DNA from: JAVDCA01 sp035764045
GTDB lineage: Bacteria; Pseudomonadota; Alphaproteobacteria; Rhizobiales; Xanthobacteraceae
Direction of reading: 5' to 3'
Assembly (NCBI GenBank): GCA_035764045.1
Contig: DASTZX010000179.1
Coordinates: 1-29,627, forward strand
Length of the DNA stretch: 29,627 nt
Below, one piece after another: positions 1-6,981 of this stretch. The first letter of the stretch is position 1. The number at the start of each line of letters is the position of its first letter. Made by a program: the position numbers and the translations under genes. The notes under the pieces were generated by a model, which was given only the letters and a program-made list of their open reading frames with translations, was not told the DNA's origin and searched no databases.

Positions 1-125
1 CCCGTGATCTCGCGGAAGACGCGCCCGACCACGAAATCCCCGGACAGGAGCAGCCAGTCGTCCTGATCTTTGGCCGTGAACGGTGGGTGAGCATGATCCT
101 TGGTTCTGATCCATCGCGGTGCCAT
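1..125 (-). CDS. Partial small conserved hypothetical protein (N-terminal 41 residues)
   Basis: An open frame reads leftward off the window edge from an ATG at 125-123. The visible N-terminus begins MAPRWIRTKDHAHPPFTAKD and continues with a run containing DDWLLLSGDF and VVGRVFREIT. The balance of charged, aromatic and aliphatic residues is that of a real soluble protein. It resembles short uncharacterised proteins common in Hyphomicrobiales, but this is from memory of the pattern, not a search. No strong Shine-Dalgarno sequence precedes the ATG, and the C-terminus lies outside the window. No function can be assigned. Confidence 0.55.
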   Translation of the reverse strand, partial: MAPRWIRTKDHAHPPFTAKDQDDWLLLSGDFVVGRVFREIT

Positions 126-225
126 GCGGGCCCGTAGCGCAGTCGTGTGGTTGTGTCCAAGACCCTCCCCGCTACCGGACGTTCACCGTCGGACAGCGGA
201 CCGGCGGGATCATCCGTTCGCCGCA

Positions 226-1071
226 TCATGGCGAGGCGCGGCGCAACACAATCGAGCCGAGGGGGCGCGGTACGCCGGGCGCAGTGGGGTTCTGCGTGGG
301 GTCGAAGGCGTCCGAACCGGTGCCCGGCGTCGCGACGTGACGCGGCTTGCGCTTGGCCAGGTTCTCCGCCGACGGCTTGTCGGCTTGGGGCTTGGCGGCC
401 TGGGGCTTAACGGCTTCCGGCTTGTCCGCCTGCAGCTTGGCCATCGCGCGAGTCAATTGCGCTTGGCCGGCGGCGAGCTGCTCGACGGTCTGACGCAAGG
501 CTGCGAGATCGCGCGCCATCGCCTTGATCTGCTCGTCAGCCGCGGTTGCGACCGGCGCGTTCGCGGCCGCCGTTGCGGGTCCCGTCATGGAGGGTTGGGA
601 TGCGGCCTGCGATGCGCCTTGCGCAGGTGGCGGTGCGGGCGTCTCGACCGCGGGCGGCGCGGCCGCTTGCCCGGACGCGGGATCGGGCGTCTGCGTGGAG
701 CGCCCTAAGATCCAGCCGAACGGCAGAGCCCCGGTCGCGATCATGTCTCTTGCAGCGCTGCCGTACGACTGCCAAGCCCAGAGCCCGGCGGCACCGAGGC
801 AAATCGCGATCGCGCCTCGCGCGAGGATGCCTCGCTTGCCGAGTGGTCCCGGCTCGCGCGGGATGTGCGTGCTGAGATCGGGGGGGCCAAGCGTGGTCGC
901 GAATGATTGCGAGATCGGGGCGTCGGGACGTTTGTCGGATGCCGGCGCGAGCGGCGGCGTATCAGGCGTCTCGCTCGCGACCTTGTGCGCGAGCTTTGCC
1001 AGCGCCAGGTCAACGCCGGTGAGGTTGTCCAGCACTGTCGGGGCGACATCCATCGACACCACCTCACTCAT
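226..1071 (-). CDS. Hypothetical membrane-anchored coiled-coil protein
   Basis: This is a predicted 281-residue protein starting MSEVVSMDVAPTVL. The N-terminal 80 or so residues are soluble and contain LTGVDLALAKLAHKV. One hydrophobic segment near residues 83-100 (AIAICLGAAGLWAW) is the only membrane span. After it comes an Ala/Pro-rich linker and then a coiled coil (EQIKAMARDLAALRQTVEQL onward) running into Lys-Pro repeats of the type QADKPEAVKPQAAKPQ. The C-terminus is basic and Pro-rich. This fits an inner-membrane protein with a long periplasmic tail. An ATG at 1053 is preceded by GAGGTGG at good spacing and may be the true start; the frame is also open upstream to 1149. I do not recognise a named family. 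Confidence 0.65.
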   Translation of the reverse strand: MSEVVSMDVAPTVLDNLTGVDLALAKLAHKVASETPDTPPLAPASDKRPDAPISQSFATTLGPPDLSTHIPREPGPLGKRGILARGAIAICLGAAGLWAWQSYGSAARDMIATGALPFGWILGRSTQTPDPASGQAAAPPAVETPAPPPAQGASQAASQPSMTGPATAAANAPVATAADEQIKAMARDLAALRQTVEQLAAGQAQLTRAMAKLQADKPEAVKPQAAKPQADKPSAENLAKRKPRHVATPGTGSDAFDPTQNPTAPGVPRPLGSIVLRRASP

Positions 1072-1275
1072 TTCAATGTCACGCTGATTCCCGGCCACGG
1101 ATGTGCGGCGCGGCAAGCAGGTCACTGGCGCTTGACCAAAGGAAGGCAAGAGCGGGGACAGGTTGGGGCAATCCGGTGTAGCGTGAACAAACTCTTACGT
1201 GCCGGAGCCGATGCTGGTGCTCCTGTCCGGTGTGCAGGAAGAACCGGCCGCCGCCACGCTGATCCGTCCTGCGCG

Positions 1276-1374
1276 TTAACCTTTCTTCGTCGAGCAGCCT
1301 TAGGCCTTGGCGCAGGCGCCGCCCATCAGCATGGCCCGCTCACGATCGCTCAGGCTCTGCTCGATGGCCGCTTC
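1276..1374 (-). pseudogene. Decayed C-terminal tail of an amidohydrolase (paralogue of the 5892-6734 gene)
   Basis: Read on the minus strand, the last 33 codons align with the end of the intact amidohydrolase. The remnant has SLSDRERAMLMGGACAKA, a stop, then GCSTKKG and a second stop. The intact gene has RLSDSERAMLMGGACAKA followed by YGWSPQKG and its stop. Twenty-nine bases are identical (1304-1332 versus 5920-5948). The internal stop at 1300-1302 stands where Tyr is encoded in the intact gene, consistent with one base change. Upstream of 1374 the similarity fades and no barrel or metal-binding motifs remain. It is best read as a fragment of a second, lost amidohydrolase gene. The stretch 1072-1275 shows nothing else recognisable. 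Confidence 0.7.
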
Positions 1375-1393
1375 ACCTCCGGATGCCGACGCA

Positions 1394-1570
1394 TCAGCAG
1401 CGCGGGACGAAATCAATCGCGGTCCAGAAATCGCTGATGGGCCGCCCCGAACGACCAGCGGCGGACCTCGAAAGCATATCGAGCATGTCGGCCGCCCGGC
1501 GGAGAGGGAGTTGCAGCAGACGCGACGTCACCCCAGATCTTTCGTAGACCCAGGACAGGAGGCGGCCCAT
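1394..1570 (-). CDS. Possible small hypothetical protein (58 aa)
   Basis: A short frame from an ATG at 1570-1568 encodes MGRLLSWVYERSGVTSRLLQ, continues with LPLRRAADMLDMLSRS, and ends SDFWTAIDFVPRC. Its amino-acid balance and mostly G/C third positions look coding, and no long gene covers this strand here. Its start overlaps the first two bases of the NfeD gene on the other strand, so the two would be divergent with their start regions shared. The ribosome binding site is weak. It could be a real small protein, or decayed DNA connected with the amidohydrolase remnant directly downstream. No function is known. Confidence 0.3.
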   Translation of the reverse strand: MGRLLSWVYERSGVTSRLLQLPLRRAADMLDMLSRSAAGRSGRPISDFWTAIDFVPRC

Positions 1571-2954
1571 GTATTCGCCGCCGATCCCCCGACCTATTGG
1601 ACGATGGCGTTGCCGCGCGGCCACCATGCTCGTTGCGGCGACAGCCATGGTCGCCCTTGTTCTGCCGCTCGATGCGGCCGCCAAGCAAGCGGTCGTGCTG
1701 GAAATCGATGGCGCGATCAGTCCGGCCATTGCCGATTATGTTGTACGCGAACTGCGGGCCGCAAAGCCCGACGAGATCGGCATCATCGTCTTGCGCATGA
1801 ACACTCCGGGCGGCCTCGATACGTCCATGCGCATGATGATCAGCGCAATCCTCGCCTCGCCAGTCCCGGTCGCGACCTATGTCGCACCGAATGGGGCGCG
1901 GGCGGCGAGCGCCGGGACCTACATCGCCTATGCAAGCGAGATCGCCGCAATGGCCCCCGGCACGAATATCGGCGCCGCCACGCCAGTGCAGCTTGGCGCA
2001 ATTCCGGTTGGAAGGCCGAACGAACCGAGCGAGCAAAAGAAGGACCAGGACAAAGAAAAGTCGGCCGAGCCCGCCGACACCGAGACGCGCAAGGTGGTCA
2101 ATGATGCGGTGGCCTACATCCGTAGCCTCGCCGACCTCAACGGTCGCAACGCGGACTGGGCGGTCGAATCGGTGCGAACCGCCGCAAGCGTTCCGGCCTT
2201 GGAAGCGCTTAAGCTTCACGTCATTGACGCGATCGCCGCCGACGTGCCGGATCTGCTCCGCAAGATCGATGGCCGCACCGTGACGATCGCCGGACAACCC
2301 AAACGGCTGGAGACCACCGGGCTTCAGATTGTAACCGTCGCACCCGATTGGCGGACTGAACTTCTCGCCATCATCACCAACCCGAACGTCGCCTTCATCC
2401 TGATGCTGATCGGCGTCTATGGGCTGATCTTCGAATTCCTCAATCCCGGCTCGGTAGCTCCCGGCCTGACCGGCGCCATCAGCCTTGTGGTGGCGCTGTA
2501 CGCGCTCAACCTTCTCCCCATCAATTTTGCCGGCGCCGGCCTCGTGCTGCTCGGCGTCGGCCTGATGGTGGCGGAGGCCCACATCGGCGCCTTCGGCGCT
2601 ATCGGTGTCGGAGGCATTGCGGCGTTCGTGATCGGCGCAATCATGATGTTCCCCTCCGAGATGCCGGGGTTCAATCTCTCGCCCCTGGTGATAGCCGCAG
2701 CCGCCGCCGTGACCGGCGGCCTTTTCCTGCTGGTGCTCGCCATGCTGCTCCGATCGCGCAAGCGGGTCGTGATCACCGGCAAGGAGGCGCTGCTCGGCGC
2801 CGCCGGCGAGGCCCTGTCCTGGCAGGGAGAGGAAGGGCGGGTGCGGATCAAGGGAGAGATCTGGCGCGCTCGCGCCGTCGGCCCTCTGAAACCCGGGATC
2901 CGCGTCAAGGTCATCGCTCGCGAGGGCCTTGTCCTGGTCGTCGAACCGGCGTGA
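1569..2954 (+). CDS. NfeD-family membrane-bound serine protease (ClpP class, NfeD1b type)
   Basis: This 461-residue protein has the full NfeD1b layout. Residues 1-37 are a basic signal or anchor. A ClpP-fold protease domain spans about 40-240, with MNTPGGLD at 77-84 and the nucleophile in AASAGTY (Ser114). Lys175 in TRKVVNDA is the likely dyad partner. About five membrane spans cover 257-385, and a C-terminal NfeD OB-fold ends the protein. Family members cleave the hydrophobic C-terminus of partner stomatins. Between Ser and Lys there is a charged insert rich in Glu, Lys and Asp (about 150-172). AGGAGG six bases before the ATG supports this start. The slipin gene follows 31 bases downstream, so an operon is likely. 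Confidence 0.9.
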   Translation: MYSPPIPRPIGRWRCRAATMLVAATAMVALVLPLDAAAKQAVVLEIDGAISPAIADYVVRELRAAKPDEIGIIVLRMNTPGGLDTSMRMMISAILASPVPVATYVAPNGARAASAGTYIAYASEIAAMAPGTNIGAATPVQLGAIPVGRPNEPSEQKKDQDKEKSAEPADTETRKVVNDAVAYIRSLADLNGRNADWAVESVRTAASVPALEALKLHVIDAIAADVPDLLRKIDGRTVTIAGQPKRLETTGLQIVTVAPDWRTELLAIITNPNVAFILMLIGVYGLIFEFLNPGSVAPGLTGAISLVVALYALNLLPINFAGAGLVLLGVGLMVAEAHIGAFGAIGVGGIAAFVIGAIMMFPSEMPGFNLSPLVIAAAAAVTGGLFLLVLAMLLRSRKRVVITGKEALLGAAGEALSWQGEEGRVRIKGEIWRARAVGPLKPGIRVKVIAREGLVLVVEPA

Positions 2955-2985
2955 CATTCCCCCTCCAAGAACGAGGAGGAAGGTC

Positions 2986-3744
2986 ATGTTCGCCGCCGTA
3001 ACCACCGCCATCATCGTTATTTTCGTCGTGGCCGTCGTGTATTCAGCCGTGCGCATCCTGCGCGAGTACGAACGCGGCGTGGTTTTCACCCTGGGGCGCT
3101 ATACCGGCACGAAAGGGCCGGGTTTCTTCCTGCTGGTGCCGTTCGTGCAACAGATGGTGCGGGTCGATCTTCGGGTCGTCGTCGACGAAGTGCCGCCGCA
3201 GGACGTGATTTCCCGCGACAATGTCTCGGTCAAGGTGAGCGCCGTGATATATTTCCGCATCGTCGACGCCGAGCGGGCGATCATTGAGGTCAGCAATTAT
3301 CTCGTGGCGACGAGCCAGCTCGCGCAGACAACGCTGCGCTGGGTCTTGGGCAAGCACGATCTCGACGAGATGCTTGCCGAGCGCGACAAGCTCAATGCCG
3401 ATATTCAGGACGTGCTCGACAAGCAGACCGAAGCCTGGGGCATCAAGGTCTCCAATGTCGAGATCAAGCGGATCGACCTCGACGAGAGCATGATCCGCGC
3501 GATTGCCCGCCAGGCCGAAGCAGAGCGCACGCGGCGGGCCAAGATCATCAATGCGGAAGGCGAACAGCAGGCCGCACAGAAGCTCGTCGACGCCGCGCGG
3601 ATCCTGGCGCCAATGCCGCAGGCGATGCAGCTACGTTATCTCGGGACGTTGTTCGACATCGCGGGCGAGCGCAGCTCCACCATCGTGTTTCCGTTCCCTA
3701 TCGACTTGGCGAGGGCGTGGGCGGCGGCCGAGACTGCGGCATAG
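2986..3744 (+). CDS. Slipin / stomatin-like SPFH (band 7) protein
   Basis: This 252-residue protein has one N-terminal membrane span (about 4-22, IIVIFVVAVVYSAV), then an SPFH/band 7 domain (about 25-185) with EYERGVVFTLGRY, GPGFFLLVPF and the conserved VPPQDVISRDNVSV. Last comes a helical coiled coil (AIARQAEAERTRRAKIINAE). Slipins form large membrane-bound rings or microdomains, and their C-terminal ends are substrates of the co-encoded NfeD protease. The sequence VIYFRIVDAERAI and the length match the family. The ATG was chosen because GAGGAGGAAGG lies just upstream; the frame is open further 5' but would run into the nfeD gene. A joint role in membrane protein quality control is inferred from the gene pair. 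Confidence 0.9.
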   Translation: MFAAVTTAIIVIFVVAVVYSAVRILREYERGVVFTLGRYTGTKGPGFFLLVPFVQQMVRVDLRVVVDEVPPQDVISRDNVSVKVSAVIYFRIVDAERAIIEVSNYLVATSQLAQTTLRWVLGKHDLDEMLAERDKLNADIQDVLDKQTEAWGIKVSNVEIKRIDLDESMIRAIARQAEAERTRRAKIINAEGEQQAAQKLVDAARILAPMPQAMQLRYLGTLFDIAGERSSTIVFPFPIDLARAWAAAETAA

Positions 3745-3766
3745 GGCGCAACGGTCCGAGCCGCCG

Positions 3767-4765
3767 CTACTGGGCCTTCATGCCCGCATCGCGAATGACC
3801 TTGGCCCATTTCGCAGCGTCGCTCTTGAATCGGGCGGTGGCCTCCTCGGGCGTGCTGGAGATCGGAACGTAGCCGAGCACGTCGAGGCGCTGCTTGACGT
3901 CGGGCTCCGCCACCGCCTTGGCGACCTCCGCATGAAGGCGCGCGATGATGTCCTTCGGCGTCCCGGCCGGCACCACCACATTGAACCATGTCTCGCCGTC
4001 GATCTGCGGAAAGCCCGCTTCGGTCATGGTCGGCACGTCGGGCAATGTATGCATTCGAGCCTTGCCGGTGACGGCGATCGCGCGCAGTTTTCCCGCCCTG
4101 ACCAGCGGCACAGCGGGCGCGATCGCGCCGAACGAGATCGCCGGCTGGCCGCCGAGCACCGCGGCCAGGGCCTCCCCGCCACCCTTGAAGGGGACGTGCA
4201 CGAGATCGAGCTTGAGACTCAGCCGAAACAATTCGCCCACCAGGTCGGGAGGCGTGCCGGTCGCGGGCGAAGCATAGCCGTACTTGTTCGGATTTGCGTT
4301 GATCAGGTCGACCAGCTCCTTGACCGTGTGCGCCGGAACCGACGGGTTGACGGTGAGGAGCACCGGCGAGGTGACCGAGATCGTCACCGGGTCGAAGCTC
4401 TTGATCGGATCGTACGGGATTTCGGCGAACAGAGACGGGTTGATGACGTAGTTGCCCCCGTCGACCAGGATCGTGTAGCCGTCGGGCGCGGCCTGCGCGG
4501 CGCGGCCGGCGCCGATATTGCCCCCCGCCCCGCCGACGTTTTCGATGTAGAACTGCTGGCCCATCTGCTGGGAGAGCTTCGCAGCGATCAGCCGCGCGAA
4601 GAGGTCGGTCGGGCCGCCGGGCGTGAACGGGACGATCACGCGCACGGGCCGCGCCGGGTAGGCTTGCGCCGAAGCGATGCGCGGAGCCGCAAGCCCTGCG
4701 GCCGCAATGCCCGCGAAACGCAGGAATTCCCGCCGACGGAGCGTGATGGCGCGACTGGTGATCAT
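3767..4765 (-). CDS. Bug-family tripartite tricarboxylate transporter substrate-binding protein
   Basis: This 332-residue exported receptor begins with a twin-arginine signal (RRREFLRFAG, residues 10-19) and a probable cleavage near ASA-Q33/34. The mature protein starts AYPARPVRVIVPFTPGGPTD, the hallmark of the Bug/TctC family. VENVGGAGGNIGA-type and DGYTIL motifs follow, then a periplasmic binding fold to the end. Such receptors bind carboxylates or other small organic ligands in the periplasm and deliver them to TctAB permeases; no permease gene is in the window, as is usual for orphan Bug proteins. It is divergent from the GST gene at 4954 across 188 bases, which suggests shared control. 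A 10-base palindrome, CCTCATGAGG (4774-4783), sits just upstream of the start. The ligand is unknown. Confidence 0.9.
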   Translation of the reverse strand: MITSRAITLRRREFLRFAGIAAAGLAAPRIASAQAYPARPVRVIVPFTPGGPTDLFARLIAAKLSQQMGQQFYIENVGGAGGNIGAGRAAQAAPDGYTILVDGGNYVINPSLFAEIPYDPIKSFDPVTISVTSPVLLTVNPSVPAHTVKELVDLINANPNKYGYASPATGTPPDLVGELFRLSLKLDLVHVPFKGGGEALAAVLGGQPAISFGAIAPAVPLVRAGKLRAIAVTGKARMHTLPDVPTMTEAGFPQIDGETWFNVVVPAGTPKDIIARLHAEVAKAVAEPDVKQRLDVLGYVPISSTPEEATARFKSDAAKWAKVIRDAGMKAQ

Positions 4766-4953
4766 CGCTTACCCCTCATGAGGATAGGCTTGCGCGTCCA
4801 GGCCTCGCGCGAGTCTAGGCGGTGGCGGAGCCACACTCAAGCGGCTCTCGCAGCGCCGGCCGATCCGGTCAAAACCGATATCTTTTAGAGGCCGGTATCG
4901 GCATGATGCGACGACAAACGGCCGCGTCGAACGCACGGGAGGCGAGGAACGCC

Positions 4954-5703
4954 ATGGTCAGGCTTTATCACTACTGGAGCTCGGTCTGCTCGCAGAAGGC
5001 GCGGATGTATCTCGCCGAGAAAGGAATTCCCTGGGAAAGCCGGCACGTCGACATCTTCAAGTTCGAGAACTACTCGGACTGGTACACGAAGCTCAATCCG
5101 AAGAACGTGGTGCCGACGCTCGAGCACGACGGCCGGATCGTCATCGAGTCGAACGTCATTCTCGAATATCTCGAGGATGTCTTCCCCGGCGTTCCGCTGC
5201 GGCCTGACGACGCGTACGAGCGCGCGACCATGCGCCTGTGGGTCTACAACTCGGAAGAGATGGCGCATTGGAACGTCAACACCTGCTCGCACAATCTGCG
5301 CCACGCCAAACGCATGGAAGCGCGCTACACCAAGGAAGAGCTGCTGCGCGCCGCGGACCAGTGCAGCAATCCGATGATCGCCCTGCGGCTCAAGCGCCGG
5401 CTCGCGATCGGAGTCTCGACCGAGGAAGAGGAAGAGGCCTATCAGAAGCTGGAATTCATGCTGCGGCACATGGAGCTCCGGCTGGCAGAAGCGCCCTGGC
5501 TTTCCGGCACGAGCTTCTCGCTTGCCGATGTCGCGATGGCGCCCATGATCAACCGGATCGAGGTGCTGGCCCGTCCCGAGATGATCAGCGCGGCTCGCCG
5601 GCCGCGCGTCGCCGACTGGTGGCAGCGCATCCAGGCCCGACCCGCATTCCGGGAAGCATTCGCATTCAAGAACCCGGATCCGGACGATCCGGTAAAACGC
5701 TAG
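4954..5703 (+). CDS. Glutathione S-transferase family protein (copy 1)
   Basis: This 249-residue cytosolic protein has a thioredoxin-fold N-terminal domain (1-80) and an all-helical C-terminal domain. The first strand and helix, LYHYWSSVCSQKARMYLAEK, contain the active-site region with Ser9, Ser10 and Cys12. NVVPTL holds the cis-proline (Pro54), and IESNVILEYL carries the Glu-Ser pair (65-66) that contacts the gamma-glutamyl group of glutathione. The C-terminal domain has FSLADVAMAPMINRIE, the family N-cap region. GAGG and GAGGA sequences upstream favour the ATG at 4954; the frame is open to 4822. Its stop codon lies inside the first palindromic repeat. It is similar in layout to the GST at 28660. 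Conjugation, ether cleavage or dehalogenation are all possible; the substrate is unknown. Confidence 0.88.
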   Translation: MVRLYHYWSSVCSQKARMYLAEKGIPWESRHVDIFKFENYSDWYTKLNPKNVVPTLEHDGRIVIESNVILEYLEDVFPGVPLRPDDAYERATMRLWVYNSEEMAHWNVNTCSHNLRHAKRMEARYTKEELLRAADQCSNPMIALRLKRRLAIGVSTEEEEEAYQKLEFMLRHMELRLAEAPWLSGTSFSLADVAMAPMINRIEVLARPEMISAARRPRVADWWQRIQARPAFREAFAFKNPDPDDPVKR

Positions 5704-5775
5704 TGTCCCGATTCCGAAGTTCGCACATCCTTGCGGCGACCTCTGATGCGAACTTCGGAATCTCAGGGACACTAG
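5700..5775. repeat. Palindromic repeat element, copy 1
   Basis: This 76-base inverted repeat has two perfectly pairing arm blocks. The outer block is CTAGTGTCCC (5700-5709) with GGGACACTAG (5766-5775). The inner block is GATTCCGAAGTTCGCA (5710-5725) with its complement at 5747-5762. Three unpaired bases (5763-5765) interrupt the right arm, and a 21-base loop separates the arms. The first TAG is also the stop codon of the upstream GST gene. As RNA it would form a 26-pair hairpin on either strand, so it may act as a two-way terminator or be a small mobile repeat. Confidence 0.85.
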
Positions 5776-5788
5776 CAACTCTATGATC

Positions 5789-5866
5789 CTAGTGCCGCTT
5801 TTGAACCCGAAGTTCGCAACCAAGCTTGCCGCATATGATGTGCGAACTTCGGGTTCGCGGCACTAG
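5789..5866. repeat. Palindromic repeat element, copy 2
   Basis: This 78-base inverted repeat starts 13 bases after copy 1 and has the same design. The outer arms are CTAGTGCCGC (5789-5798) and GCGGCACTAG (5857-5866). The inner arms are GAACCCGAAGTTCGCA (5803-5818) and its complement (5841-5856). Four T residues (5799-5802) bulge from the left arm. It shares the CTAGTG ends and the CGAAGTTCGCA core with copy 1. Where the two copies differ (TCCC versus CCGC, ATT versus AAC), both arms change together so pairing is kept. It lies between the convergent GST and amidohydrolase genes. Confidence 0.85.
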
Positions 5867-5891
5867 GCCGCGGACTCGTCCGCGCCGCGCG

Positions 5892-6734
5892 CTAGCCTTT
5901 CTGTGGCGACCAGCCATACGCCTTGGCGCAGGCGCCGCCCATCAGCATCGCCCGCTCGCTGTCGCTCAGGCGATCCGTCTTGAGGAAAGGCTCGGTGGCC
6001 TGCTCGTAGTTGACGACGGCGAAGGCGCGCGTCCAGTCCGTCCCCCACAGGCAGCGCTCGAAACCCCAGGCGTCGAACACGCGGGCGAGCGGGTCCCAGA
6101 TATCCGGAAAAGGATACGGCTCCCGGGAGAGCGTGCAGGCGCCGCTGACCTTGATCACGAGGTTCGGGCGCCTGGCGAGGTCCAGCACCTTCGGCAGATC
6201 GGCCCAGGGCTGCGGCGGGGCCGGCGGTGTGCGTGGCTGCAGGATGCCCAGATGGTCGATGATGAATCGCGCGTCGGCGTGGCGGTCGATCAGCGCAGCG
6301 CCGTCGTCCAGATTGCCCCAGCACAGGATGTTGACCGGAAAGTCGTGGCGAACGGCTGCGCGCAGGATCCGGTCGAGGCCCGGGTCGTTCGGGTCGCGCT
6401 TCGTCTCCTTGGTCAGGATGATGCGGATGCCGACCGTGCCCGGCGTCTTCTTCCAGTCGGCGATGACGTCCGCCACCGCAGGATCGTCCGGGTCGACCGG
6501 CTTGACGAGGGCGAACCGGCCGGGATGCGCCTGTTGCACTTCGACCGCATAACTGGCGTCGTAGCGGTACATGGAAAACGAGGAGATGAAGATCGCGCCG
6601 TCGACGCCGACCTTGTCCATCGCCGCCACCATCTCGTCACCGGTGACGTGAGCGGGCCAGTTCGGCACGGTGTGCCAGGGTCGCTTCGGCGTGTTCGCCT
6701 CATACACGTGGACCTGTGAATCGATGATCGTCAT
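5892..6734 (-). CDS. Amidohydrolase_2 family metal-dependent hydrolase
   Basis: This 280-residue TIM-barrel protein belongs to the Amidohydrolase_2 group (the ACMS decarboxylase/LigY-like fold). The N-terminus MTIIDSQVHVYEAN gives Asp5-Gln7-His9, so the usual His-x-His has Gln in the first position, a variant I recall from this subgroup. IIDHLGI supplies His161 and LWGTDWTR supplies Asp233, both metal or catalytic positions. The C-terminus ends with the MLMGGACAKAYGW stretch typical of the family. Members hydrolyse lactones or decarboxylate ring-cleavage products, often beside Bug receptors. A perfect FNR/FixK-type box lies about 150 bases upstream of the start. A broken copy of its tail is present at 1276-1374. 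The substrate is unknown. Confidence 0.87.
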   Translation of the reverse strand: MTIIDSQVHVYEANTPKRPWHTVPNWPAHVTGDEMVAAMDKVGVDGAIFISSFSMYRYDASYAVEVQQAHPGRFALVKPVDPDDPAVADVIADWKKTPGTVGIRIILTKETKRDPNDPGLDRILRAAVRHDFPVNILCWGNLDDGAALIDRHADARFIIDHLGILQPRTPPAPPQPWADLPKVLDLARRPNLVIKVSGACTLSREPYPFPDIWDPLARVFDAWGFERCLWGTDWTRAFAVVNYEQATEPFLKTDRLSDSERAMLMGGACAKAYGWSPQKG

Positions 6735-6885
6735 TGGAAAATTCCCCGGTGCGCGGCGACTTCGGTCGGCGGGTCGTGTCCGGAAGGGTCACGTCCCGCG
6801 CTCCGGGCGTTCGTATATCCCCTCACCCGCGACAGCTCAACGCGTCGAGGCGGTGGGCGGCTGGGAGGAGTAATAAGTGGCTGTC

Positions 6886-6899
6886 TTGACTTGAATCAA
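6886..6899. promoter_or_regulatory. FNR/FixK-type box
   Basis: TTGACTTGAATCAA matches the symmetric TTGA-N6-TCAA consensus of the CRP/FNR family, including FixK of alphaproteobacteria. It lies in the 247-base gap between the Kelch and amidohydrolase genes, both on the minus strand, about 152 bases upstream of the amidohydrolase ATG. If it acts at a class II position (about 41 bases before the transcript start), the leader would be roughly 110 bases. Activation under low oxygen is an inference from the site alone. Confidence 0.5.
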
Positions 6900-6981
6900 A
6901 GCCAGGACCCGGCCGCAGCCGTCACGCGGATCGATGTGGCGCATCCGGCCAGCGTGACCTCGCGCGACGGCCGAGGCGCTC

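Noticed and set aside
126..190. tRNA-like stretch (GTAGCGCAG, GTTCACC)
   Set aside because: The D-loop-like and T-loop-like pieces are not flanked by pairing acceptor or anticodon stems.
1413..3089. Long minus-strand open frame of 558 codons
   Set aside because: It is the shadow of the NfeD gene, with His/Asp/Gly-rich composition and no domain signature.
4774..4783. CCTCATGAGG as an operator of the Bug/GST pair
   Set aside because: Short palindrome overlapping a ribosome binding site region; no second copy near the divergent GST, so chance cannot be excluded.
3503..4888. Long plus-strand open frame of 461 codons
   Set aside because: It covers the end of slipin and the antisense of the Bug receptor; Arg-rich shadow.
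5700..5866. CRISPR repeat pair
   Set aside because: Only two copies, long palindromes, a 13-base gap and no spacers of uniform length.
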